This document shows positions 37,808 to 47,300 of a DNA stretch of 59,235 bases, one piece after another. The translations under genes and the position numbers were made by a program. The notes under the pieces are model-generated. The model had not been told where the DNA came from and did not search any database. It saw only the letters and a list, made by a program, of their open reading frames with translations. The stretch's first letter is position 1. Each line of letters starts with the position of its first letter. Source of the DNA: Burkholderiales bacterium (GTDB taxonomy: Bacteria > Pseudomonadota > Gammaproteobacteria > Burkholderiales > Burkholderiaceae_C); assembly GCA_003963005.1 (NCBI GenBank), contig RXJW01000083.1:1-59235 (forward strand). The letters run 5' to 3'.

Positions 37808-40449
37808 CGACGAGCCCCAGCCAGTGGAGCCTGCTCCCCGACGAGCCCGAGAGCCTGCCGGCGCCCGACCCGCTCGCGCTGGCACTGGCCGCTGCGCTGC
37901 GCAGCCGGGACGGGCACTTCTATGAGCTGACGGGCCACGTGAACCAGCCCGGTGAGCCGCAAGGCGGCTTGTCCGATCGCTGGCAGCGCTTCTTCGCGGC
38001 CGGCGGTGCGGCGGGCTGGCAGGAGCTGAGTGCCAAGGCGCTGCGTGTGCAGCGCCGCGTGCTGGAAGACGGCGCGAGCTACAACGTCCACAGCGACGGC
38101 CCACCGCTGCCGGGGCAGGAGAGCGAGTCCAGCGCGCCACTGGCCCGTCATTGGCCGCTCGAGTTGCTGCCCATGCTGATCGAGCCGCAGGAATGGCGGC
38201 AGATCGAGGCCGGCATCACGCAGCGGGCGCGGCTGCTGGAAGCGGTCATGGCTGACACCTACGGCGCGCGCATGCTGCTGCAGCGCGGCCTGCTGCCCGC
38301 CTCGCTCGTGCTGGCGCATCCGCAGTACCTGCGCGGCATGCACGCCACGCGGCCCGCGGGCGGCGTGCACCTGCACGTGCTGGCCTTCGACCTGACGCGC
38401 TGTGCCGACGGTCAATGGCATCTGGTCGGCCAGCGCACGCAGGCGGCCTCCGGCCTGGGGTATGTGCTGGAGAACCGGCTCATCATTGCGCAGCAGTTCC
38501 CGGAGGCCTTCCGGCAGATGCAGGTGCAGCGCCTGGCGGCCAGCTACCGCGACTTCATCCAGGCGCTCATGAAGCTCTCGCCCGCAGGGGAACGCAGCCG
38601 CGTGGCCCTGCTCACGCCGGGGCCGCGCAACGAGACCTATTTCGAGCAGGCCTTCCTCGCGCGCTACCTCGGCATCACGCTGGTCGAGGGGGCTGACCTG
38701 ACAGTGCGGGCCGACAAGGTCTACCTCAAGACGTTGGCGGGCCTGGAGCGTGTGCACGTGCTGCTGCGCCGGGTGGACGACACCTGGCTCGACCCGCTGG
38801 AGCTGCGCCCGGAATCCATCCTCGGTGTGCCGGGGCTGTTGCAGGCGGCACGGGCGGGCGAGGTGGTCATTGCGAATGTGCCCGGTTCGGGCTGGCTGGA
38901 GAGCCCGGGGCTCTCGGCCTTCTGGCCCGGCGTCGCCGAGGCGCTGCTGGGCGAGACGCTGCAACTGCCGGCCATCCAGAGCTGGTGGTGCGGTGAGGAC
39001 AGCGCCTGGCGCACGCTGCGCCCGCGGCTGGCCGAGTTCATCGTCGTGCCCACCTTTGCCGCCAGCACCACCACCCGCAGTTTCAGCCCGATCGTGGCTG
39101 CGGAACTCAGCGACGAGGCACTCTGGCAGCTCGCGCAACGCATCGACGCCGACCCCACCGCCTTCACGCTTCAGGCGCGGGTCAAGCCCACCAAGCAGCC
39201 CGTCTGGACGCGTGGTGCGCTGGAGCCCCGTGTGGCCGTGCTGCGCGTGTTCGCGCTGACCGACGGGCAAGGCGGCTGGAGGGTGCTGCCTGGCGGCCTC
39301 ACGCGGGTGGCGCCGCGGCGTGACCCGCTGGCCGATGCGTGGCTGTCCATCCAGCGCGGCTCGCTCAGTGCCGACACTTGGGTCATGACCGAGGGCGACG
39401 TCGACAACACCACGCTGCTGCCCCAGCCACTGCAGGCCACCGACCTGGCGCAGGTGCACTGGACGGTGACGAGCCGGGCCGCCGAGAACCTGTTCTGGCT
39501 CGGCCGCTACACCGAGCGCGCCGAGAACAGTGCGCGGCTGGCGCGTCACGTCATCGAGGCCAGTGTGATGGTCCAGCGTGGCGCGATGCCGGCGCGCATG
39601 ATGCCGCTGCTGGATGCACTGGCGCGGCACCACGGTCTCGTCGGTGCGCAGGCGCCCGCTGCGGCCGACGACCCGCGTGCCTTCGTGCGGTCGCTGCTGG
39701 CCGCGCTGCTGCCAGGCTCGGGGGTGACGAGCGTCGGCTGGAACCTGCGTGCCCTGCAGGGCTGTGCGCAGGCGCTGCGCGAGCGGCTGTCGCCGGAGTC
39801 CTGGCGTCTCATCCACGAGACGGCCGCGCAGTTCGAGCAGCACCTGCGCGCCGTGCTCGACCGACCCGGTCCCGGCACGCCGGTGACCGACGTGCTCAAC
39901 GTGCTCGCCCGGGCCGACACGCACCTGGCTGCTATCACGGGCGCGCAGACCGACCGCATGACGCGCGACGACGGGTGGCGGCTGCTGTCCATCGGCCGGC
40001 AGATCGAACGCCTGTCCTTCCATGCCGAGGTGCTGGCCGAGACCTTCCGGCAGGACCTCGCCCTGACCGAGGACGGCTTCGGCCTGCTGCTCGGCGTGTT
40101 CGACTCGACCATCACCTACCGCGCGCAGTTCCAGGCGCGCCGCGAGGCCCCGGCGCTGCTGCACCTGCTCGTGCATGACGTCGACAACCCGCGTTCGCTC
40201 GGCTGGGTGGCCCGCACGCTGCGTGAGCGGTTCGCCAAGCTGGCGCGGCACGATCCCGAGTGGGCGGCCGACATCGCGGCGCAACTGCCGGTGCCCGAAG
40301 CCTGGCCGCTGGCCGACCTGGTAGCGCCGGGCCCCACGCTGGTGGCGCAGCTGACCCAGGCTGCCGCGCAGGCGGCGGAGCTGTCCAGCCTGATCAGCCA
40401 GCGCTACTTCGCCCACGTCATCGGCGCCGAGCAGCGGGTGTGGCAATGA
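37804..40449 (+). CDS. Circularly permuted ATP-grasp fused to alpha-E domain (copy 2)
   Basis: 881 aa. Residues 1 to about 520 are the CP-ATP-grasp part (GASYNVHSDG, MADTYGARMLLQRGLLPASLV, LGYVLENRLIIAQQFPE, LLTPGPRNETYFEQAFLARYLGITLVEG, LLRRVDDTWLDPLELR). After a linker, residues about 550-870 are an alpha-E domain (TSRAAENLFWLGRYTERAENSARLARHV; LLSIGRQIERLSFHAEVL). This is the fused equivalent of the two separate genes at 29251 and 30699. Known: this fusion plus a small transglutaminase is a common gene pair. Function is predicted amide-bond formation with unknown substrate. It is coupled by ATGA both to the toxin gene before and to the transglutaminase gene after. Confidence 0.92.
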   Translation: MTTSPSQWSLLPDEPESLPAPDPLALALAAALRSRDGHFYELTGHVNQPGEPQGGLSDRWQRFFAAGGAAGWQELSAKALRVQRRVLEDGASYNVHSDGPPLPGQESESSAPLARHWPLELLPMLIEPQEWRQIEAGITQRARLLEAVMADTYGARMLLQRGLLPASLVLAHPQYLRGMHATRPAGGVHLHVLAFDLTRCADGQWHLVGQRTQAASGLGYVLENRLIIAQQFPEAFRQMQVQRLAASYRDFIQALMKLSPAGERSRVALLTPGPRNETYFEQAFLARYLGITLVEGADLTVRADKVYLKTLAGLERVHVLLRRVDDTWLDPLELRPESILGVPGLLQAARAGEVVIANVPGSGWLESPGLSAFWPGVAEALLGETLQLPAIQSWWCGEDSAWRTLRPRLAEFIVVPTFAASTTTRSFSPIVAAELSDEALWQLAQRIDADPTAFTLQARVKPTKQPVWTRGALEPRVAVLRVFALTDGQGGWRVLPGGLTRVAPRRDPLADAWLSIQRGSLSADTWVMTEGDVDNTTLLPQPLQATDLAQVHWTVTSRAAENLFWLGRYTERAENSARLARHVIEASVMVQRGAMPARMMPLLDALARHHGLVGAQAPAAADDPRAFVRSLLAALLPGSGVTSVGWNLRALQGCAQALRERLSPESWRLIHETAAQFEQHLRAVLDRPGPGTPVTDVLNVLARADTHLAAITGAQTDRMTRDDGWRLLSIGRQIERLSFHAEVLAETFRQDLALTEDGFGLLLGVFDSTITYRAQFQARREAPALLHLLVHDVDNPRSLGWVARTLRERFAKLARHDPEWAADIAAQLPVPEAWPLADLVAPGPTLVAQLTQAAAQAAELSSLISQRYFAHVIGAEQRVWQ

Positions 40450-41372
40450 GCGTTCGCCTGTCTGTCCATCACGTCACCGAGTACACCTACGACGCGTCGG
40501 TGGAATGGGCGCACCATGCCGCCTGCCTGGCGCCGCGCGACACGCCGTGGCAACGCGTGCAGGGCTGGCGCCTGAACATCGACCCGCTGCCCGACGGCTG
40601 GGGTGTGGACGGGCTGGAGCTTGACCCCGGCATGCTCGCGCGCCACCTGCGCGCCGACCCCTGGGGCAACCGCCACCTCAGCTTCGGCCATGCGCGGGTG
40701 CATGAACGCCTCGTGGTGGACAGCAGCTTCGAGGCCGTGCTGAGCGACCGCCCGGCGGCCGACCCGACCCGCGGTCCCGCCTGGGAGGTGGTGGCGGCCA
40801 GCCTGCGCTACCGCGCCGGGCGGGCCTTGCACGAGGCCGACGAATTCGCCCTCGCGTCGGCCTATGCGGCGCCGGACGACACCCTGGCGGCCTTCGCTCG
40901 CCGCGCCTTCACGCCCAACCGCACGCTGGCGGCGGGTGGTCTGTCGCTGATGCACCAGATCCACAGTGAACTGCGCTACCTGCCGCAGAGCACCACGGTG
41001 GCCACGCGTGCGGCGGACGCGCTCGCGCAACGCAGTGGCGTCTGCCAGGACTTCGCCCACGTCTTCATTGCCGCGTGCCGCTCGCTCGGCCTGGCAGCCC
41101 GCTATGTGAGCGGCTATCTGCTCACCCGCCCGCCGCCGGGCCAACCCAAGCTGGTGGGCGCGGACGCCTCCCACGCCTGGGCCGAGTTGTGGTGCCCCGA
41201 GCAAGGCTGGCTCGCGCTGGACCCGACGAATGACGTCGCCGCGGGCCTGGACCATGTCACGCTGGCCTGGGGCCGCGACTATGCCGACGTGGCGCCGCTG
41301 CGGGGCGTGCTGCGCGGCGGCGGCGTTGCGACCCTGCGGGTGGGCGTGACCGTGGAGCCCGTCGGCGATTGA
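40446..41372 (+). CDS. Transglutaminase-like protein (short form)
   Basis: 308 aa from ATG 40446, overlapping the previous stop. An N-terminal beta region (about 1-100, LSVHHVTEYTYDASVEWAHH) and a transglutaminase core with Cys200 in RSGVCQDFAH, His243 in ASHAWAELW and Asp259 in ALDPTND. The triad is complete. Known: this family accompanies CP-ATP-grasp/alpha-E proteins and is thought to cleave or transfer amide bonds. It is the short counterpart of the 1148-aa protein at 32334. Its stop codon directly abuts the convergent LysE gene. Confidence 0.92.
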   Translation: MSVRLSVHHVTEYTYDASVEWAHHAACLAPRDTPWQRVQGWRLNIDPLPDGWGVDGLELDPGMLARHLRADPWGNRHLSFGHARVHERLVVDSSFEAVLSDRPAADPTRGPAWEVVAASLRYRAGRALHEADEFALASAYAAPDDTLAAFARRAFTPNRTLAAGGLSLMHQIHSELRYLPQSTTVATRAADALAQRSGVCQDFAHVFIAACRSLGLAARYVSGYLLTRPPPGQPKLVGADASHAWAELWCPEQGWLALDPTNDVAAGLDHVTLAWGRDYADVAPLRGVLRGGGVATLRVGVTVEPVGD

Positions 41373-41963
41373 TCAGCCGCGCACGAGCGGCAGCACCGAC
41401 AGAACCATCAACGCCGCGGCCCCCCCGTTGAACGCCTTCAGCGCGCGGGGCCGGTGCAGCCAGCGCCGCATCTGCTCGCCCAGCACGGCCCAGGAGCCGC
41501 AGCACGGCAGGTTCACCAGCACGAACACGGCCGTGACGGCGGCCACGCCCAGGCGGCCGTAGGCGGTGACGGCCGTCAGCGCCATGGCCCAGGCCTTGGG
41601 GTTCACCACCTGGAAGAGCGCTGCCGCAGCGACCCCCAGGGGCCGGCCGTGCGACGCGCCGTCGGTGCTCGGCGGCGGCGCCGTGGCCACCCGCCAGGCG
41701 AGGTAAAGCAGGTAGGCCAGGCTCACCCAGCGCAGCCCATCGTGCACCCACGGGGCCTGCTCGAACACCGCGCCCAGGCCCAGGCCGACGAGCACCAGCA
41801 TCACGCCGAAGCCGAGGCTGATGCCCAGCAGGTGCGGCAGGCTGCGCCGCCAGCCGAAGCGGGTGCCCGAGGCCAGCAGCATCAGGTTGTTCGGGCCAGG
41901 CGTGATGGACGTGACGAAGGCGAAGCCGACCAGGGCGGTGAGGAGGTGCAGGGTCTCGTTCAT
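41373..41963 (-). CDS. LysE/RhtB family amino acid exporter
   Basis: 196 aa from MNETLHLLTAL (41963); the frame is open further but this start lies after AGG-type sequence and matches family length. Hydrophobic throughout, about six helices, with the family motif SITPGPNNLMLLASG near the N terminus and FQVVNPKAWAMALTAV in the middle. Known: these inner-membrane proteins export amino acids or derivatives by proton-motive force. It diverges from an Lrp/AsnC regulator at 42048, a typical arrangement in which the regulator controls the exporter in response to an amino acid. Substrate not determinable. Confidence 0.92.
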   Translation of the reverse strand: MNETLHLLTALVGFAFVTSITPGPNNLMLLASGTRFGWRRSLPHLLGISLGFGVMLVLVGLGLGAVFEQAPWVHDGLRWVSLAYLLYLAWRVATAPPPSTDGASHGRPLGVAAAALFQVVNPKAWAMALTAVTAYGRLGVAAVTAVFVLVNLPCCGSWAVLGEQMRRWLHRPRALKAFNGGAAALMVLSVLPLVRG

Positions 41964-42047
41964 GGCGCGCAACTCTAGGCAGCTTGGCGCCGAACAGGCT
42001 TGCGTTCTGCGGTGCGAGGCGACGCCGGTGTGCAATGATCTGCGGCG

Positions 42048-42491
42048 ATGGATGCCATTGACGACAAGATCTTGCGCGAGCTCGTTGCCGACGGTCGGCT
42101 GACCAATGCCGAGCTGGCCCAGCGCATCGCGCTCAGCCCGTCGGCCTGCCTGCGCCGCGTGCAGGAACTGGAGCGGCTGGGTGTCATCAAGGGCTACCGG
42201 GCCGTGCTGGACCCGGCGCGCCTGGGCGTGGGCTTCGTGGCCTATGTGGCCATCGGCCTGTCACGGCACACGCTGGAGGAGCAGCGCAGCTTCGAGCAGG
42301 CCATGAAGGACTGCCCGGTGGTGCGCGAGTGCCACAACGTGACCGGGGCCTTCGAGTACCTGCTGCGGGTGGAGGTGGCCGATCTGCCGGCCTACAAGCG
42401 CTTCCATGCCGACGTGCTGGGCGGTCTGCCGCAGGTCAGCATGATCACCAGCTACATCGTCATGGACTCGCCGAAGGACGACCGCGGCTGA
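42048..42491 (+). CDS. Lrp/AsnC family transcription regulator (next to LysE)
   Basis: 147 aa. N-terminal helix-turn-helix (MDAIDDKILRELVADGRLTNAELAQRIALSPSACLRRVQELE), then the ligand-binding/oligomerisation domain (about 65-140) with CHNVTGAFEYLLRVEVADL. Known: Lrp/AsnC proteins bind amino acids and form octamers. The gene is divergent from the LysE exporter across 84 nt, so the exporter is its likely target. The next gene, on the other strand, ends 13 nt away. Confidence 0.93.
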   Translation: MDAIDDKILRELVADGRLTNAELAQRIALSPSACLRRVQELERLGVIKGYRAVLDPARLGVGFVAYVAIGLSRHTLEEQRSFEQAMKDCPVVRECHNVTGAFEYLLRVEVADLPAYKRFHADVLGGLPQVSMITSYIVMDSPKDDRG

Positions 42492-42504
42492 GGCAGCCGC
42501 GCGC

Positions 42505-43644
42505 TCAGCGTTTGACCTTGCCGTCACCGGTCAGCATGGACAGCTCGACGAAGCTCGACCCGACGTGCTTGGTCGGCGAGAACGCCAGCCGGTAGCCGCG
42601 GGCTTCGTAGCCCCCCAGCGATTCCATCGCGCCGATGAAGGCATCCCGCGTGGGCTTGTTGCCCGTGCGGCGCAGCGCATCCACCACCACGCGCGCCGCG
42701 AGGTAGCCCTCGATGCTCGTGTAGTTGGGCTCGGCCTTCGGGTCGATCCGCTGCAGCGCCTGCTGGTAGTCGTTGACGAGGCCGGCCGCAGTGCCGAACG
42801 GTGAGGGCATGACCTGCGACACCACGACACCGGCGGCGTCCTTGCCGAGTTCATCGGCCAACGCCTGCGTGCCGACGAAGGACACGTTGTAGAACTGGCC
42901 GCCGTAGCCCGCCTTGCGCGCTTCACGGATGAAGGCGGCGCAGCTCTTGTAGGCGCTGATCTGCACGATGGCTTCGGCGCCCAGCGGCACGAGCGCCTTG
43001 ACGGCTGCAGCCACGTCCACGCTGTTGCGCTCGACCGTGGCCACGCCCAGCGGTTGCAGGCCGCGCTTCTCAAGGGCCCGCTGGACCCCCTTCAGGCCCG
43101 CCTGGCCGTACGCGTCGTTCTGGTGGAAGACCGCGATCTTCTTCAGGTCGAGCTGCGTGAGCTGCTTGACGATCAATTCCGTCTCGTCGTAGTAGGACGC
43201 CCGGATGTGGAACACCAGCTTGTTGAACGGGTCGCGCAGCGCCTCGGCACCGGTGAACGGCGCAACGAACGGGATGCGCGCAGCGGTGGCCAGGGGCAGG
43301 GCGGCCAGCGACGTGGGCGTCCCGACATAGCCGAACAGCGCAAACACCTCGTCCCGGATGAACTTCTCGGTGTTGGCCTTGCAGCGGACAGGGTCATAGC
43401 CGTCGTCCAGCGTCTTCAGGATGACCGGCAGGCCGGCGATGCCACCCGCGGCATTGACGGCCTCCAGGTAGGCCTTGGCACCGAGCTGCATCTGAAGCCC
43501 CAGCTGCGCGGCAGGTCCGGTCAGGGGCACCGACTGCCCGAGCACGATGCCGCGCTCCTGGGCGCGGGCCGTCTTGGAAGCCGGCAGGGCGAGACCAGCC
43601 AGCGCGAATTGGTTGAAACGACGTCGGGTCTGCATGGGCGGCAT
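42505..43644 (-). CDS. ABC transporter periplasmic binding protein, branched-chain amino acid type
   Basis: 379 aa. The N terminus (MQTRRRFNQFALAGLALPASKTARA) looks like a Tat or Sec signal with a twin-arginine-like RRRF. The rest is a type I periplasmic-binding fold (Peripla_BP_6): GIVLGQSVPLTGPAAQLG, LDDGYDP, FALFGYVGTPTSLAA, FVAPFTGAE, KIAVFHQNDAYGQAG and EGYLAARVVVDALRR. Start 43644 has GAGG upstream; 43635 is also possible. No permease or ATPase genes are adjacent, so it is an orphan binding protein, possibly for a signalling or shared transporter role. Ligand unknown. Confidence 0.92.
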   Translation of the reverse strand: MPPMQTRRRFNQFALAGLALPASKTARAQERGIVLGQSVPLTGPAAQLGLQMQLGAKAYLEAVNAAGGIAGLPVILKTLDDGYDPVRCKANTEKFIRDEVFALFGYVGTPTSLAALPLATAARIPFVAPFTGAEALRDPFNKLVFHIRASYYDETELIVKQLTQLDLKKIAVFHQNDAYGQAGLKGVQRALEKRGLQPLGVATVERNSVDVAAAVKALVPLGAEAIVQISAYKSCAAFIREARKAGYGGQFYNVSFVGTQALADELGKDAAGVVVSQVMPSPFGTAAGLVNDYQQALQRIDPKAEPNYTSIEGYLAARVVVDALRRTGNKPTRDAFIGAMESLGGYEARGYRLAFSPTKHVGSSFVELSMLTGDGKVKR

Positions 43645-43776
43645 GATGCCTCGTCTCTCCCTAGCTTGATGTGCATGAAATCAGTGACGGGTGGGCACTT
43701 GTGCGCACCTGCGGGCGTTGCGTGCTAGGCGGCCGGTCGTGCGGACGGCGTGGTTGCAAAGGGTCACAATTCAGCC

Positions 43777-44322
43777 ATGAACCTGCACCTCATCCAGGCC
43801 CGCGCGAACCGGCTGGCCAACCGGCGCCTGCTCGCTGCCGTGGCGCAGCTGTCCGACGATGAATTCCATGCCCAGCGCACCAGCTTCTTTCCGAGCCTGG
43901 CGCTGACCTTGAACCACCTGCTGAACGTCGACCACTACTACATCGCCGCGCTGCAAGGCGATGCGGAGATGCGCCATATTTGGGCGCGTTATGTGCCGGC
44001 GCGGTCGGCAGGGGAGCTGTCGGTGCGCCAGGACGAGAGTGACCTGCGGCTGATCGAGCTGTGCGCGACGCTCAGGCCGGCGGACGACGAGCGCATCGTC
44101 GCCTTCGACCGCGGCGCCGGCATCGAGGCGGGCCCACGCGAACCGCTCGGCCGCGTGCTGGCCCACCTTTTCATGCACCAGACCCACCACCGCGGTCAGG
44201 CCCACGCCATGCTCGCGGGCACGTCGGTCAAGCCGCCGCAGCTGGACGACTTCATCCTGCTGGGCGACCGCGTGCACCGCGAGGCGGACATGGCCGCCCT
44301 GGCCTGGCCGGAGCCGGTCTGA
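43777..44322 (+). CDS. DinB-like four-helix metal-binding protein
   Basis: 181 aa from ATG 43777 (MNLHLIQARANRLANRRLL). Histidines at the expected places for the DinB/YfiT fold: LNHLLNVDHYYIAAL (about 45-60) and HLFMHQTHHRGQAHAML (about 125-141). Known: DinB-superfamily proteins bind a divalent metal through three His and often act as thiol-dependent transferases or hydrolases; most are uncharacterised. It converges on the indolepyruvate oxidoreductase gene with 3 nt between stops. Function not assignable further. Confidence 0.88.
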   Translation: MNLHLIQARANRLANRRLLAAVAQLSDDEFHAQRTSFFPSLALTLNHLLNVDHYYIAALQGDAEMRHIWARYVPARSAGELSVRQDESDLRLIELCATLRPADDERIVAFDRGAGIEAGPREPLGRVLAHLFMHQTHHRGQAHAMLAGTSVKPPQLDDFILLGDRVHREADMAALAWPEPV

Positions 44323-44325
44323 CGC

Positions 44326-47300
44326 TCAGAGCTCGGCCACGCCCTTCACGCGCACCGGCATCGCCACCGGCTGGGCCGCCACCTCGGGCGCGCGGCCGTG
44401 GAAGCGCTCCAGCAGCGACTGCCACTGCTTCCTCACGGCCATGACGTTGGCGTGCTTCACGTGGCCATAGCCGCGGATCTTCTCCGGCAGGCGGGCCAGC
44501 TCCACGGCAGTGGCGAGGTTGTCGGCCGACAGTGACGCCAGCACCTCGTCGATCAAGGCCTCGTAGTCCCGGATCAGCTGGCGCTCCATGCGCCGCTCGT
44601 CGGTCTTGCCGAAGAGGTCGAGCGCCGTGCCGCGCAGACCCTTGAACTTCGCCAGCCACTTGAAGGCGGTGAAGGTCCACGAGCCCATCTCGATCTTCTT
44701 GGCGCGGCCGTCCGCGCCCTGGCGGGCCAGCAGCGGCGGCGCGAGGTGGAAGGACAGCGACGACCAGTTGTCGAACTGGTCCTTCAGCGCCTGCTCGAAG
44801 CGGCCGTCGGTGTACAGGCGCGCCACCTCGTACTCGTCCTTGATGGCCAGCAGCTTGGCGTAATGACGGGCCACGGCCTGGGTCAGGCGCTGGCCCTGGC
44901 CGAGTGCGGCTTCGGCGGTGCGCACGCGGTCGACCAGCGTGCGGTAGCGGGCGGCGTAGGCGGCGTCCTGGTAGCCGGTCAGGAAGGCGGCCCGGCGCTC
45001 GATCAGGCCGTCCGGGCCGTCGAGCTGGTCGAAGTTGAAGAACTTCACGACGTTGACCTCGCCCGCCAGGCGCTGCAGCGCGTCGGGTGCGGCGATGGCC
45101 AGGCGGCCGAGGGCGAAGGCTGCCTTGTTGGCGTCGACCGCCACGCCGTTGAGTTCGATGGCGCGCATCAGTGCCGCCTCGCTGACCGGCACGAGGCCAC
45201 GCTGCCAGCAGGCGCCGAGCATGATGATGTTGCTGGGCAGGGTGTCGCCCATCAGGCGCTGCGCGATGTCTTGCGCGTCCACGGTGTCCAGCACGCCCTG
45301 CTCGCCGACCGCGAACTTCATCTTGGCGAGCAGCGAGTCGGCCTGCAGCGAGGCATCGGGGTTGCGCACGAAGCCGGCAGTGGGCAGCTCGTGCGTGTTG
45401 GCCAGGATGACCGTGCGGCCCGCCTTCACGGTGCCGAGCGCATCCGGCGAGGCGCCCACCACCATGTCGCAGGCGAGCAGCACGTCGGCCTGCTGGGTGT
45501 CGATGCGCACCTGGTTGAGCAGGTCCAGCGTCGGCGCCACGCGCACGAAGGACAGCACCGCGCCGCCCTTCTGCGCAAAGCCCATGAAGTCCAGCACCGA
45601 GGCCTGCTTGCCTTCGAGGTGGGCGGCCATCGAGACGAGGGCGCCCACGGTCACGACGCCGGTGCCGCCGACGCCGGTGACGAGCATGTCGAACGGCCCC
45701 GTCCAGGCCCACGGCGAAGGGGCGGCGATGGCGGCGATCTCGCGCGCCAGATCGGCCGCGGTGTAGCGGGCGCCAGCCTTCTTCTTCAGCACCGGGTCGT
45801 GCACCGACACGAAGCTCGGGCAGAAGCCGTTGACGCAGGAGAAGTCCTTGTTGCAGCTGCTCTGCTCGATGGCGCGCTTGCGGCCCCAGTCGGTCTCGAC
45901 CGGCACCACGCTCAGGCAGTTGCTCGCCACGCCGCAGTCGCCACAGCCTTCGCAGACCGCTTCGTTGATGAAGATGCGCTTGGGCGGGTCGGGGAACTCG
46001 CCCTTCTTGCGGCGGCGGCGCTTCTCGGCGGCGCAGGTCTGGTCGTAGATCAGCACCGTCACGCCCTCGATCTCGCGCAGCTCGCGCTGCACGGCGTCCA
46101 TCTCGCGGCGGTCGTGGAAGGTGGTGCCGGCGGGGAACAGGCCATGGTGGCCGTCGTACTTGGCGATGTCGTCGGACACCACCACGAGGCGCTTCACGCC
46201 TTCGGCCTCCACCTGGCGGGCGATCTGTGGCACGCTGGTGGTGCCGTCCACCGGCTGGCCGCCGGTCATCGCGACCGCGTCGTTGTAGAGGATCTTGTAG
46301 GTGATGTTGGCCTTGGCCGCGATGGCCTGGCGGATGGCCAAGTAGCCGGAGTGGTAGTAGGTGCCGTCGCCCAGGTTCTGGAAGACGTGCTTTTCCTTCG
46401 TGAAGCGGCTGTGCGCCGCCCAGTCCACGCCCTCGGCGCCCATCTGGATGAGACCCGACGTGCCGCGCTCCATCCAGCTCGCCATGAAGTGGCAGCCGAT
46501 GCCGGCGAGCGCCCGCGAGCCCTCCGGCAGCTTGGTGGAGGTGTTGTGCGGGCAGCCCGAGCAGAAGTAGGGCTGGCGGCGCACGCCGTCGGCAGCGTTG
46601 GACAGCAGGCAGGGCGTCAGGAAGTCCACCACCAGGTGGCGGCGGTCCAGCGCCGGGTTCAGGCGCGCCAGCCAGTCGGCCACCGTCCCCATGATGCGGC
46701 TGGGGCGCAGTTCGCCCAGGGCGCTGAGCACCGGGGCGCCGTGCTCGTCCGTCTTGCCCACCACGCGCGGGCGCTGGAACTCGGGCAGGTGGTAGAGCAA
46801 CTCCTTGATCTGGCGCTCCACCACCGGACCCTTTTCCTCGATGACGAGCACGTCGGTCAGGTTGCTGCAGAACTCGACGATGCGCGTCGGCTCCAGCGGG
46901 AAGACGAGGCCGACCTTGTAGACGCGCACGCCGGCCGCGGCGAGCGCGTTGGGGTCGAGGTCCAGGCGGCGCAGCACTTCCATGAAGTCGTAGTGCGCCT
47001 TGCCCACCGTGACGATGCCGAGCGTGGCCGCCGGGCTCGTGACGATGTGCTTGTCGATGCTGTTGACCCGGGCGAAGGCGCGCACGGCGTCGAGCTTGTG
47101 CGCCAGGCGCGACTCCAGCTCGAGCGAGGGCAGGTCCACCGAACGGATGTGCAGATTCGTCGGGGCCGCGTAGTCCACCGCATGCTCGAAGTCGAGCGGC
47201 ACGGCGTCCAGGTCGACGGTCATGCCGCTTTCCACCACCTCCGAGATCGCCTTGAAGCCGACCCAGGCGCCGCTGAAGCGCGACAGCGCCCAGCCGTACA

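Noticed and set aside
37399..40446. A ~1015-codon minus-strand open frame across the ATP-grasp/alpha-E fusion
   Set aside because: Antisense shadow of a well-supported gene; no domain and no start signal.
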